Below are positions 20,295 to 31,504 of a stretch of DNA of 64,000 bases, piece after piece. Within the stretch, counting starts at the first letter, position 1. Each line of letters opens with the position of its first letter. The stretch spans positions 30,077,817 through 30,141,816 of the forward strand of contig NC_049908.1 of NCBI RefSeq assembly GCF_001411555.2, written 5' to 3'. Made by a program: the position numbers and the translations under genes. This DNA comes from Juglans regia. Its lineage: Eukaryota > Streptophyta > Magnoliopsida > Fagales > Juglandaceae. Below the pieces are notes generated by a model. The model was not told the DNA's origin and made no database searches. It saw only the letters and a program-made list of their open reading frames with translations.

Positions 20295-22440
20295 ATGTTG
20301 CCCCTTATTGGAATACTCCTCTCTCCCCCCACATACATATTCATATATATGTAAAGAGAAAGATGGAGAGAGCATGTGTCCAGCTTTTCTCTTTTATATT
20401 TTGGGACGGGTTCATAATCAGCTGGTTTTCTTTTTTATTGTTTCTGAAGGTATTTGCAATGCTTCTTAGTAAGTTCCGGGGCTGCTACAGCCTACAATGT
20501 AGTTAGTATGTTTGCAGTATGGAGAGTGAAATATAGTAGTTAGGTAGCTTTCTGTTTGAAGTTCTGTATTTGCTCTGTTGTAATCCTATAGTGCCATAAA
20601 CTTGGGTTCACGACTTGCCAGGTTTAGGTTCTGTTTGGGAACGTAGTTGTTCTTAGATATTTTCTGATATTTACTACTATTTTACTATTATTGACAGACT
20701 ATTTCACTATTATTTACAGATATTCTAAGATATTCTTATGGCCTGTTTGAGAACACAATTGTTATCACAATTGTTATCAGATATCCTTAGACTACACTAC
20801 TATTCACAAACAGTTCATTACTATTCACAAATTATTTTACTACTATTCACAAACTATTCTACTTTTATTCACAGATGATAAGATACTCTCAACATCCAAA
20901 CAGAGCATGTTTGGATAATGATTTGATCTCAATTTATATCATCTAATCATTACAAATTTCTCAAACTTTTAAATAAAATATAATAAATAATTCAAAATTT
21001 TTAAATATCAAAATAATTATAATAATATTTTATTCAATTTTCTTTTCATTTCAACTCAATTCACTATTCAAACCTCTCCTATCAAACGTGAACAACAATG
21101 TGTACATAGTTTGCCATTTTTTAATATTGGAGGAGTGCTGATTTCTTGTAACTGTGCATAATGTCAGGGTTGTAATACAAAGCAAAAAAAAAAAAAAAAA
21201 AAAAATAGAAGAGATAAAGAAGGCTGTGGTATGATTCTGAGGTTGGTGTTGCTTCTGGTGCTAAGTGCAGCCTAAAACTGGGTCATGTTATCTTAGTAGT
21301 CAGAAAGAAGGCCCAGAAGCTAGCTGGCCGGGCCTTAACCCCAAAAATAAACAAAAGAGAGCATCCGAGTTGGCCCAGTCGTGATACCGCCACGTGGGTG
21401 TAGATGACATAGGTCCCCCGTTTGTTTGTTTTAGTTATTAATTTAAAGAGAGAAAAAAAGGGTGGAAAAGGTAATGAAAAATTCTATTCAGAAGCTTCAA
21501 ATCGCTACACATTATTTTTTTTTTTTTGTGATTTTTTAATTTTTTTCTCTTATTAAATATGTGATATATAAATGATAAGTGAAGAATTTAATTGTTTTAA
21601 GAAAAATAAAAAAAATTAAATTAAAAAATTATAATATGTAGTGCGTAGAATTTATGAATAGCAATATTTGAAAGTAATAATGGAGTCACGTATTTCATAT
21701 ATAAATATATATATATATATGTAATAAAAAGCAGGGTTGCACATGCACGAGGATGAGAAACGCTAGGGATCGGCGTCATTTTGTATGCGTAAAGCCATAC
21801 CAAAAGAATATTCATCATCTTCATTCATGAGCTGTAATAACATGAGATGTATAGCCATAGGGTTCCTTTCCTCTGCCTCCCCCCACACCCATTCGGCCAT
21901 CGCTAATAATAAAAAAAATAAAAAAGAAAAAGAAAAGGGCTTTACATATAGATTAGCAAAAAAGTAGTCTCTCTCTCTCTCTCTCTCTCTCTCGCTCTGG
22001 CTGCGTACGTGATTCTATTATTTCCCCCATCTTGCGTTAAATAATATTAAATCATTCCTTTTTATAGATTCAGATATCTATCTCGGAGGGTTTCATTCCA
22101 TTTCTTTTGTTTTTTTTCTATGATTATTGTTTTATAATTTATTTATCATTGCTCAGTCTGTCTCGTGGGTTCACTAACTCTACTTTATTATATATATGCA
22201 TTGCTGTCCCAACTACTTTACACCTATTCCTTCCTTCCTTCAAAACAAATAGGAAAATGTTAATCTTAAGATATTTTAAAATTATAAAATTTAAAATTTT
22301 AAAAAAAATTAATAAAATAAATCTTATAAATAAAAATATAAATAAAAAGCACTACTCAAACAAATATATACATATCTATTATCATATATTAAATTAATAT
22401 TATCATACCTTTTATAAGGTATTTTTTAACGGTCCACATA
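20295..22440. other. intergenic region with MITE copies
   Basis: No coding exon was found. It holds the NTPCR 3' flank, at least two adjacent palindromic MITE copies (20740-21075), an A-run at about 21185-21206 and a CT microsatellite at 21968-21994. Leader sequence of the following gene probably starts near 22440-22520. Confidence 0.5.
20740..21075. mobile_element. two adjacent TTTGGAT-family MITEs
   Basis: The first unit runs from GGCCTGTTTGAGAAC (20740) to CATCCAAACAGAGC (about 20907). The second starts ATGTTTGGATAATG (about 20907) and ends CACTATTCAAACCT (about 21075). Each has inverted ends and an AT-rich core (the first with repeated TACTATTCACAAAC words). A related partial copy lies just upstream at 20628-20740 (TTCTGTTTGGGAACG). 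The three abutting units suggest repeated insertion in the same place or a compound element. Confidence 0.55.
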
Positions 22441-23299
22441 TTCCGGCGCTAAAGAATAAGAATAAAGACGGGAGAAAAAAATAATTTCAGATACAGCGAG
22501 AAAGATTAATAGCGAAAATGGAAGCTTCTCTTTCCGTTCCATTTCTTGCTATGAATTTCTCCTTCTTGTTTCTCCTTTCGGCCTCCCACAATGCACAATT
22601 TCTTGCTTTAATTTTATTCCCCACTTTCCATCTCTCTCTCTCTCTCACTCAATCTCCGTCTTCCCTGATTTCAATCAACTCTTTTCTTACGCTCAAATCC
22701 ACTTGCGATGCCATCACTGTTGCCTTTTCTCGGCTCTTCATTCTTTTTTCAACGGTAAGTTTTTTGAATTTTGCCTTTTACGTTTTTACCATCGACATTC
22801 TCGCTCGTTGACAAAGTGTTGGAAATCGGCTTACGGGGAAAAATGAGAAACTGAATTAGCCTTAAACGAAGCTAATCTATCGTCATACGCCTTATTGACT
22901 GGACGTTTTGTATTTTCCAATATTCAAAAACTGTACAGAGCGGCCAGGCCTATTAGTGATTGGTGTAGTTATTGTGAGAATTCTATGAATTCAGCTCATA
23001 GCTTTCTTACTCTTGTTTTTTAAATTCACTTTTGAGTTGTGAATTGGGCTCTAATCCTTCCACATCTTCAAACGCATACACACACATATTTGTACGTATA
23101 TGTATATAATTTGACCAATTCGAGGTTGATATAAAAATCCGATATCCAAATTGCAATCTGAAAGATATCTGGGTTTGGTGCTACTTGCAGAATACAACGT
23201 GAAGAATGCCAAAAACAGTCGCTTTTCGTTTAAATACATTTATAGGAGCAGTAACTCAGTATTAAGGGGATGACAGCCTTTTGGTAGCCCACTGGCTGC

Positions 23300-26200
23300 A
23301 TGGGAGGTTTCTTGCACTTTTTCGACTTCAATCAGGGGAACATGGCCAGGAAAGTTCGTAAGCAGAAGAGACATGTTGGAGGTAAGTATCTTTGCACCTT
23401 TTATACATCGACAGAAGAGTGTGTCTTCTTGGAAGAACTCCTTGAACCCTCTCTTTTACTGGGTCATGCACTTAGATCTTCACCATGTTTTTATTCTAAA
23501 ATTGAGAAAATTTAAAGTAGAAAGTAAGAATAGCTCGATGACTCTTTCTTCTAACGGTTTAATTATGAGGTGATTTAATAAATAAAGTTGATTAGTTTAG
23601 CAATTAAGATTAGTAAGTTCAGGGTATTGATTTCTGGTGTATGCCTTGCAATCATGACAAAAGAAACTCACTTGATTTGCTTTAACAAAGTCTCGGAGTT
23701 TAATTATGCGGTGATTTAATTAACAAAGTTGATTATTTTAGCAGTTAAGATTAGCAAGTTCAGGGTATTGATTTCTCGGGTATGCCTTGCAATCATGACA
23801 AAAGAAACTCACTTGATTTGCATCAACAAAGTCTGGGAGTCTTTTGTCAATAAAGAGTTTATCGAGGGATTCTGAAAATCTAGTCCTGGCAGATTTTATA
23901 CCTTCATGCCCCACTGACATTGAGAAATAAGAGAAGTTTTCCTCTAGAAGAGTGAATGAAACAATATCTCACATTGTTTCTTAGCGATCTTAATTCTTAC
24001 TCCCTTAGCTTAGAAAAGTAATGTTTTTATTCTGATTACTTTGCAGGCCTTGAAGCTCCTCAGAATAGCCTGGAGCCGTGGTTGAAAACTCCTCAAAGCT
24101 ATTGTGCTATAGGAGATGTAACGGTAACTTTCAATGCATGCCTTGCTACTGCTTTAGTGTGACAAGGTGGTTACAATGTGTGAAGATTGAACTCCAGAGG
24201 TAGTGAGCTTGTGGTTTCCACAAGTGAGTAGTTATGGTTCTTGTAGAGTCTTAGTCGTAGAGACTTGGGAGCGACCCTTCTGGGACTTCCTAGTAATTGG
24301 GCATGAATCTTCCTTTGGTACTGGAGTGAAAGAGTTCTAGTTTAGGCATTGGGTACTTTGTATTGGTTTTTCCAAAATATTTTTCTATATTAATCTCATC
24401 TCAAAGGAGTCAGGTGAAAGTTTTTTTAACATCTTTCTGAAGGATTGGCTTCTGTGAGAGGCAAACCTCATAAGATGTGTGTTGTTAAATCAGGAATCCC
24501 ATAAAACAACCGTCATCATTATTTATTTTTGAGTCCTTTAAGAATTATCTATGTGCTACCAGTTTATGTCCTTGGGTAAGTTTTTAATTATCACATTTCT
24601 TTCTTAGCAAATTTTTAATTATTACCTATTGTTATGAAATGAGTGCTTCACATATACATTGTAGTAATCTGTTTTTCTAAATGTATACTTGCTATTTTTT
24701 TGTCAGTACTCCAATCAAATTGAAGAATGGTCTGAAAAGAATCGTTATCCAATTGAGGCTTCAATGAAGAAATTGATAAATGAGGAAGTATCCAAACAAT
24801 CAAACACCAGACAAAAGGCCCCAAGCATTGTGGCACGGTTGATGGGAGTGGACACATTCCCATTAGATACAAATTCTGCAGTTCAACCAATCGCCAAAAA
24901 GAATGAAAACATGGGATTAAAGTTTTCTAAGAACGAAAGGAGTAGAAAGAGCTCAGCTGGTCTCATCTCTCGTGACTCAAATTCTCCCACGCTGATGGAA
25001 TTTAACCTATCTCACCATATTAAAGACAGAAGTGCTGATAGATGGAGCAGCAAGCAAAATTTAGGAAACCCTAGGCGTCGACAACATCCTCAGGAGGAGG
25101 AACTACAGAAGTTCAAGAAAGAATTTGAAACATGGCAAGCAGCCAGGTTTAAGGAATGTTCGAGGGTTATTGGACTTAATTGCACCCGTGGACAGTTGCT
25201 TGCTCAAGAGGACCTGAACAAAGAAAAGGCACTTTATGCAACTTCTGGGAGAACAGCAAATGAGAGGCCCAGAGAACCTGAGAATCATACATTAAAGGCA
25301 AGGTCATGTGAAAGAGGCAATTTTGAGCAACATGGAGACAGTTTGGAATTATTCGCATCTAAGCAAAAGGAATCACTTGCTTTGAGAAGCAGGACCGTAA
25401 GTAGAGAATTTGAGCAGTCCTCCCTCACGAGTTCCAGTCAGAAACAGGAGACATCTTCTGCTCCCACGAAGATAGTAATCTTGAAGCCTGGTCTGGCTAG
25501 GATTTCTAACCATGAAGAGTCTAGGACCAGTTCCTTGGACACTTTAGAGGAGAGAGGTAGCATAGAAGATTTTCTTGAGGAGGTCAAGGAGCGGTTGAAG
25601 TGTGAACTGCAAGGGCACACTCCTAAGAGGGGTTCTGTGGGCCGAGGCAGTGGAATTGAGACCCCTTTCAGCGAAAAACCATCAGATCAGAAACTGATCG
25701 CTCGGCATGTAGCGAAACAAGTCCGGGATGGTGTGACTAAGGATCATGGAAGAAATTTGCTCCGATCAGAATCAACAAGGTCATATAGAAGTGAAATTCA
25801 GCTCAATGGACCAGGTTCCTTGGATTTCATCAGTAGAGATACTCGGAAATTCTTGTCAGAGAGATTTAGGAATGTTCTCAAGCAAGAAACACAGTTTGAC
25901 ATTCCCATTGCTGCCTCTTCATCATCTGCCCTGGATAATGAAAAGGAAAAACTAAAAAAAGTTAGAGATACATTGAAAGCTGGAAATGAAATGAGCTGCG
26001 GGGAAATTGTGAATGATGAACAAGAAATTCAAACCAGATCTTTTAGGCATGGGTCAGATGATGGAGTGCTCCTCAGAGAGTTGTCCCCCAGAAATCTCAT
26101 CAGGTCCTTGTCAGCCCCAGTATCGGGAACATCATTTGGGAAGCTTCTTCTGGAAGATCGTCACATTTTGACTGGTGCCCACATCCGGAGAAAGCATGAA

Positions 26201-26898
26201 GCCATCGAAAATGCGATGGTGGACATTAGAAAACAGAGAAAAGAAAGGTTTAATTTTAAAGAGAGAGTTTCCAATTTCAGATACAGGTTCACTTTTAGAA
26301 GAAGGCTGTTTGGAAAAAGGATGCAATCAATGGTGGAACCACATTGTAGTGAACACACTCTTATGGGAGATATCATGAGTGGACCAACAGTTCTTATGAA
26401 CCATGGTGACAGGCATGTAAGAGTATACTATGTTTCTTTAATTTTTTTTTTTATTTGTACAAGGATAGTTTGGGTTCAACTGTTTTCCGTCTCTTCTTGT
26501 TTCAACTTATGCATCTTTGTTATGTGGTTTTAGGAAAACTCCACTGAGGTGCCTCCTAGCCCTGCATCTGTGTGCAGCAGTTCTCTAGAAGATTTCTGGA
26601 GGCCAACTGAACATATCAGCTCAATGTCAACACCGGATATAACTCCAGCAGAAGATGGTGTTGTGCCGCAAGTTTTTATAGGGATCAACTCCAACCTTAA
26701 TGGTATGAAAACATTTGATTTCCAGCTTTGATACATAACCCAAATGTGGTGTATGCTTGTCTGTAGTGTAAAATACAGTGCTTTCTGTGGTTCATTGCAT
26801 GGCTTTATTTGAGTCATGACCACAGGCAAATGTCCATTATGACTTGCTAATCTACAGATGAGCTTATGTGCTACAAAAGCTGAAAGAGTATCTGCAGG

Positions 26899-26934
<36 letters not shown>

Positions 26935-27968
26935 TTTATTTAGCATAAGTTTGTGATTGAGTTTGAATCATTTTCAGATATACTTTGTATCTAACATCCC
27001 GATTTGGCTATATATATGCACTTTTATTTCTGAACTTGAAAAGAGCAGTGGAGAGAAGCAACGCTAAGATCAGTGTACTTACCTGATCTGTTAAAATGCT
27101 TGTTTATATGTAGTGTGTGCAGTTTATGGGTATTAGTCACTAGACTTGTTGATTGACCATGCATTCCATTCAATCGCACAATATTAATTTCCATCAGGAA
27201 CTAATTGATTACTTTTTATTATTTTCTCCATAACCTCAGCAAGCCTAGAAGAGATCAATATGTTATCTTCTGGAATACAAGCAACCTGTAAAATAATTAT
27301 CTGACGCAATCCTTTATTTTTTTATTTTTTATTTTACAGATCTGCGGAAGCAACTTAAGTCTCATGGGCCTGAGGACGCAACAATCGAACAGGAGTCCAA
27401 TGAGTCTGAAATGGTTGATCTGGAGGACCCAGCAGAAGCTTATGTTAGGGATCTGCTCGTTTCTTCCGGCTTGTATGATGGATCATGTGATAGATCTTTA
27501 TTTAGGTGGGACACATTTGCACAGCCTATCAGCAATTCTGTCTTTGAAGAAGTGGAAGAATCTTATAGAGATTTGGCCAAGGAGGATGGAAGTACAATGA
27601 AGGATCACAATGAGAAGGTAGATCACAAGATGCTATTTGATTTGTTAAATGAAGCACTTTCAACTAGTCTTGGACCAATTTCGACCATGTCCAAATTCAA
27701 AAGAAAAATTATTCATTTCTCTATACTTCCAACTTTACATGGAAGGAGGTTATTGGATCATGTTTGGGAGATCATCCATGTGCATTTACAACCTCTGATC
27801 GACAAATCCTATTGCTCACTTGATGTTTTGGTGGCTCGGGATCTGGGATCAACCCCTTGTTTTGTATTTACAGATGAAGATGTCAGTGATTTGGGAAGAG
27901 AGGTGGAGTGTCTAATAATTGGAGATTTGGTTGAGGAAATTGTGAAGGACATGCAATTACGAGGATGA
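23300..27968 (+). CDS. LONGIFOLIA/TRM-like protein with VARLMGL and DUF4378 domains
   Basis: Five exons: 23300-23381, 24047-24123, 24707-26416, 26534-26702 and 27340-27968 (2,667 nt, 888 residues). The start MGGFLHFFDFNQG is typical of the group. The VARLMGL motif appears as SIVARLMGVDTFP at about residues 93-105. A long, low-complexity Ser/Arg/Glu-rich middle contains ARHVAKQVRD and RNLIRSLSAPVSGTSFGKLL. The C-terminal DUF4378 starts near DPAEAYVRDLLVSSGLYDG and ends GDLVEEIVKDMQLRG. Family members bind microtubules through the TON1-TRM system and affect cell elongation. Which member this is cannot be told. A CT-rich leader and probable leader intron (donor near 22753, AACG|GTAAGT) lie upstream. 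Intron 1 has a 141-bp tandem duplication and intron 4 a TA microsatellite. Confidence 0.9.
23558..23840 (+). repeat. 141-bp tandem duplication in intron 1 of the DUF4378 gene
   Basis: Copy 1 starts with TTTAATTATGAGGTG at 23558. Copy 2 starts with TTTAATTATGCGGTG at 23699. Both contain AGTTCAGGGTATTGATTTCT and GCCTTGCAATCATGACAAAA and end around ACAAAGTCT(C/G)GGAGT. Several substitutions separate them, so it is not a recent assembly duplicate. Confidence 0.85.
26902..26930. repeat. TA microsatellite in intron 4 of the DUF4378 gene
   Basis: Uninterrupted (AT)n of about 29 bp between exon 4 and exon 5. Non-coding. Confidence 0.9.
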
Positions 27969-28526
27969 GAGCTTTAACCTTCCTTGGTTTGATCATTTTG
28001 TGGTCGGGAATGTATATTTGGAATTATAATATAGACATGCATACATGAATGCCAAAAAGGTCAGCCTGTATATATGTTCTTTGTCCGTGTTCATAGTGTA
28101 GAATTGGGTCGAGTCAGTACTATAGATTACACGGCTTGTGCTTCTTCTAGTATTATTGTTTAAACATAAAGTGGAAACCAACATTCTATATACAAGTGGT
28201 TTAATTAAAACCACTGTTCATGGGGCTTTTTTACTTATTATTATAAGCTATAGTTTTCCTCTGGTTGGTGCGAAAGTGTAACCACTCAAATTGACCCAAA
28301 ATGCACAAAATTTTCCCCATATTCATTGATGATTCGAATTATGGTTATAAAGTTTTGCCCACTAAGTATATAATTATACTAAAGCTATTTAAAAGATTGT
28401 CTCAAGTAAAAGGAAGGGTGGAAAGAGGGGGGAGACCATTCCAAGAATATTCAAAACAAAAACTTGAGAAGATGCTCTATTGATTATAGAGATATTGTGG
28501 AAGCCACGAGAATTTGTCTAAGAGAA

Positions 28527-28655
28527 AAAAAGAAAAAAGAAAAATAATAGTTGCAGTTGTGAGTGCGCGAGCGTTGTGCAATCACTTTGAAAAAAAAAAG
28601 AAAAATAATAGTTGCAGTTGTGAGTGCGCGAGCGCTGTGCAATCACTTTGAAAAA
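28527..28655 (+). repeat. tandem duplication with GCGCGAGCG core
   Basis: Two adjacent copies of AAAATAATAGTTGCAGTTGT, GAGTGCGCGAGCG(T/C)TGTG and CAATCACTTTGAAAAAA, about 71 bp apart, differ by one base in the core. The second copy runs into a segment of the ATCACGTAATC MITE family (AATCACTTTGAAAAAAATG). Confidence 0.8.
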
Positions 28656-29403
28656 AATGAATAAATATGAGATCTACATGAAAAAAAAATTATTTTTTTA
28701 ATAGTATATCTCATTCTTTTTTCCACTCCTTAACTACATGTAGCATTACTAAAAAAAAAAATAGGCCGACCACTCGGCAATCTTGGCACGGGCATTAGAA
28801 GCATGAGATGTGATGAAGTCGAAGCTGCAAGCCGGCCAAGGGTATCTTTCTATATGATATGGACATAAACCAATTTTTCATCTGCTTCTTCTGTTCTAAG
28901 AAATAGGAGTCGATAGAGAGAGCCCCCCTCTTCTAATAAATTAATCAATCAATACCTGTTGGTGAGGTAAGGTTGAACCTACATTACTATTATTAAAAAG
29001 ATTATCTCACATGGATTGTGTAAAGAACTGGTAGTCAGTTTATAATTATGAGAAAAAGCTTCACTCTTGAATTAACTTTTGAAGTTGAGAGAGATTCAAG
29101 ATACCGATATTACTTGAAGAGAATTTGAAAAAGTATGAAACCGGCCCGAGCCGTTCTAGGTTATGGCTTTACGTGCCCTCAAATACAAAGAAATAAATTT
29201 AAAAAGAAGCCATAACTTTAAGTAACATTTCATGGGTTAATTAAAATATAAGAGCCACGTTATGAAATAGTGAATATTAGATTAGCCAGTGGATCCAATG
29301 TCTCAATTCTTGACCCCATCTGGTGGTGTGATGGTACAGCTGCACATGCCATGTCGGGTCTTCCTCCTATTGTCACTTCAACAAATTCATTATATGTGGC
29401 AAT

Positions 29404-29426
29404 TATATATATATATATATATATAT
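29404..29426. repeat. TA microsatellite
   Basis: Uninterrupted (TA)n of about 23 bp in intergenic DNA. Confidence 0.9.
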
Positions 29427-29790
29427 GAAGCGTGATCCGAAGATATTTCTATGATCACGTTCAGGAAAGATAGCTATTCTAGTTGTCCCATTTTTATTTA
29501 AAAAAAAAAAAACTAGACTACTAACTATATATATTAAGCATTGCATATGTGTCAAAGGCATTGTCGTTAAAGTTTAAATTAAAAAGTGTTTTTTCCTAAT
29601 TGATTGATATAAAGAAAGATTTGATACGATCTTTTCAAATGAGAACATAATCATGACTCATGATATGTCACAGTGTCTGAGTGCATGTTTGGATAATTAG
29701 TGTATTTTTGTCACCACTAAAATCATTTTCGATCTACAGTTAAAAATACTCCAATTTTTACAGAAAAGTTGACAAATTTCACAAAAAACA

Positions 29791-29830
<40 letters not shown>

Positions 29831-29831
29831 T
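29791..29831. repeat. ATT microsatellite
   Basis: About 41 bp of uninterrupted (TAT)n in intergenic DNA. On the minus strand it creates a spurious poly-Asn reading frame. Confidence 0.9.
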
Positions 29832-30587
29832 AATCTCAACTTCATTTGTAGATCACTGCATCTTCGACTGTCATGACTCTTGATCCTGTAATTATTAAAA
29901 ATTTGTATATATATATTTTCGTAGGAATTGAAAACTGCATCAATTTCTCTGAGTGTAGAGAGCAATTATAAAAATTGACGAGGGAAAATAAGGTGCAATT
30001 TTACCATTAAAGAAAATCAAAATTTTAAATAATAATAACCTGGAAATTGAATATCTCAACATACACAGACTCAGACAATCTCACAGACAGACTTCTTATT
30101 ATTATGAAAATAAATAAATAAATAGTTATTATATATACAGTCGTTAGATACAGTCGGCATGCAGTCGTCCATGTCATGTCAGATTTAAAATGAATTGTTC
30201 CTCTCTCATCAGCTCGGTTTCTCTCATCAGCTCGATCTTTCTCTCTCATTAGTTTCATTAGCTCGATCTCTCTCTCATCAAGTGTCTTCATATCAATCAC
30301 GTTTGCATACCATCTACACCAGGCGCTTGCAATAAGCATTGAGTAATATTACATAAAAATTAATAAATGATTTTATGTCTAAAGATTTGCATAAGGAACT
30401 AAATTTAGGTAACATGTAAAATAAGTCCTAAATAATCGAAATTTTGTAGCAATAAAGAGTAAATAAAAGCTGTCATATATATATATATAATGCCGTCTAT
30501 ATATATATATATATATATACACACACATAAGTGTTAAAAAAAAAGAGTTATTGGATGTCTTGATAATGACAATGCAGATCTTAACTA

Positions 30588-31116
30588 GGGTGTCAAATCG
30601 TGTTAACGGGTCGTGTTCGTATCTTTTCAAAATATGTATATTATATTATATATGTTAACTCTAACCCGACCCGTTAAATTTATCGTGTTAATATCTCAAA
30701 TTTTAACACGACCCATTAACATAATGGGTCTTGTCGTGTCAACTCGTTTTGAATCGTTTATGAATATAGATTAAACAAATCCGAATTAACCCATTTAATC
30801 TAGTTAATTTTAGTATAATTTTATATAAATGTTAAAATCACAATATCTATATAAAAAAAATATAAAACTAACTACAAGTCTAAAATCATAATTCAAATAA
30901 TACAAATATCGAAATTAAAATCTCAACAATTTTAATTTTAGGTATAAGGATATAATTGTAACTTTAACTTTCTTAACAGGTCATAACGGGTTGACCCATT
31001 ATCAACCCGTTGAGCAATGAGTCAATCCGTTAAAATTAAATCTTAACTATTTTTATCGTGTCGTGTTTATATTAGATTAACAGATCGCGTTACATATTAC
31101 TATCTCTAATCTTAAA
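30588..31116. mobile_element. non-autonomous hAT-like element, GGGTCGTGTTAA family
   Basis: The 513-bp segment 30596-31108 begins TAGGGTGTCAAATCGTG and ends ATTACTATCTCTA. Its flanks are ATCTTAAC (30588-30595) and ATCTTAAA (31109-31116), 7 of 8 matching. The interior repeats GTTAACGGGTCGTG and inverted CACGACCC words. Length, 8-bp duplication and the TAGGG end fit a hAT MITE. No coding potential was seen. Confidence 0.65.
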
Positions 31117-31504
31117 TCAGAATTTCAAAGAATTTAAATTAATTGACACATTAACACAAAGCCAGTTTTATAAGTGACGCAAATAATGAGCAATAAAATA
31201 AAGCCAGAAGAAGAAGAAGAAGAAGAAGACAATCTGTAGCTGTACCGACTACGGAGTCCCGACCGCGCGTACTAGTAAAGTAAAATTGGTACGATTGTCA
31301 AAATACGCGATTTTAGGGTACTGCGCCTCCAATCCAATCCAAACAACTGACAACCGCACTTTTTCTTCACCGCATTTTTCTCTCTTTCGGTCTCTGCCCC
31401 GTTTTGTCTCTTTCCTTACTTTCTCGTTATCCTTTCCCTGCTAAGACCACACTGACTGCTTTTTAGTTTTTCCTCCTCTGTGAGAGAGAGAGAGACTACT
31501 TTGG

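Larger units (their letters stand above)
27969..31504. other. intergenic region, repeats and WOX promoter
   Basis: No gene was found in about 3.5 kb. It holds a 71-bp tandem duplication (28527-28655), microsatellites, a hAT-like non-autonomous element (30596-31108), a GAA run at about 31205-31230 and the leader/promoter of the WOX gene. Its CT- and GA-rich words at 31378-31495 lie just before the start codon. Confidence 0.5.

Noticed and set aside
26530..26946. 138-residue minus frame overlapping exon 4 of the TRM-like gene
   Set aside because: It starts in a TA microsatellite and is antisense to a well-supported exon.
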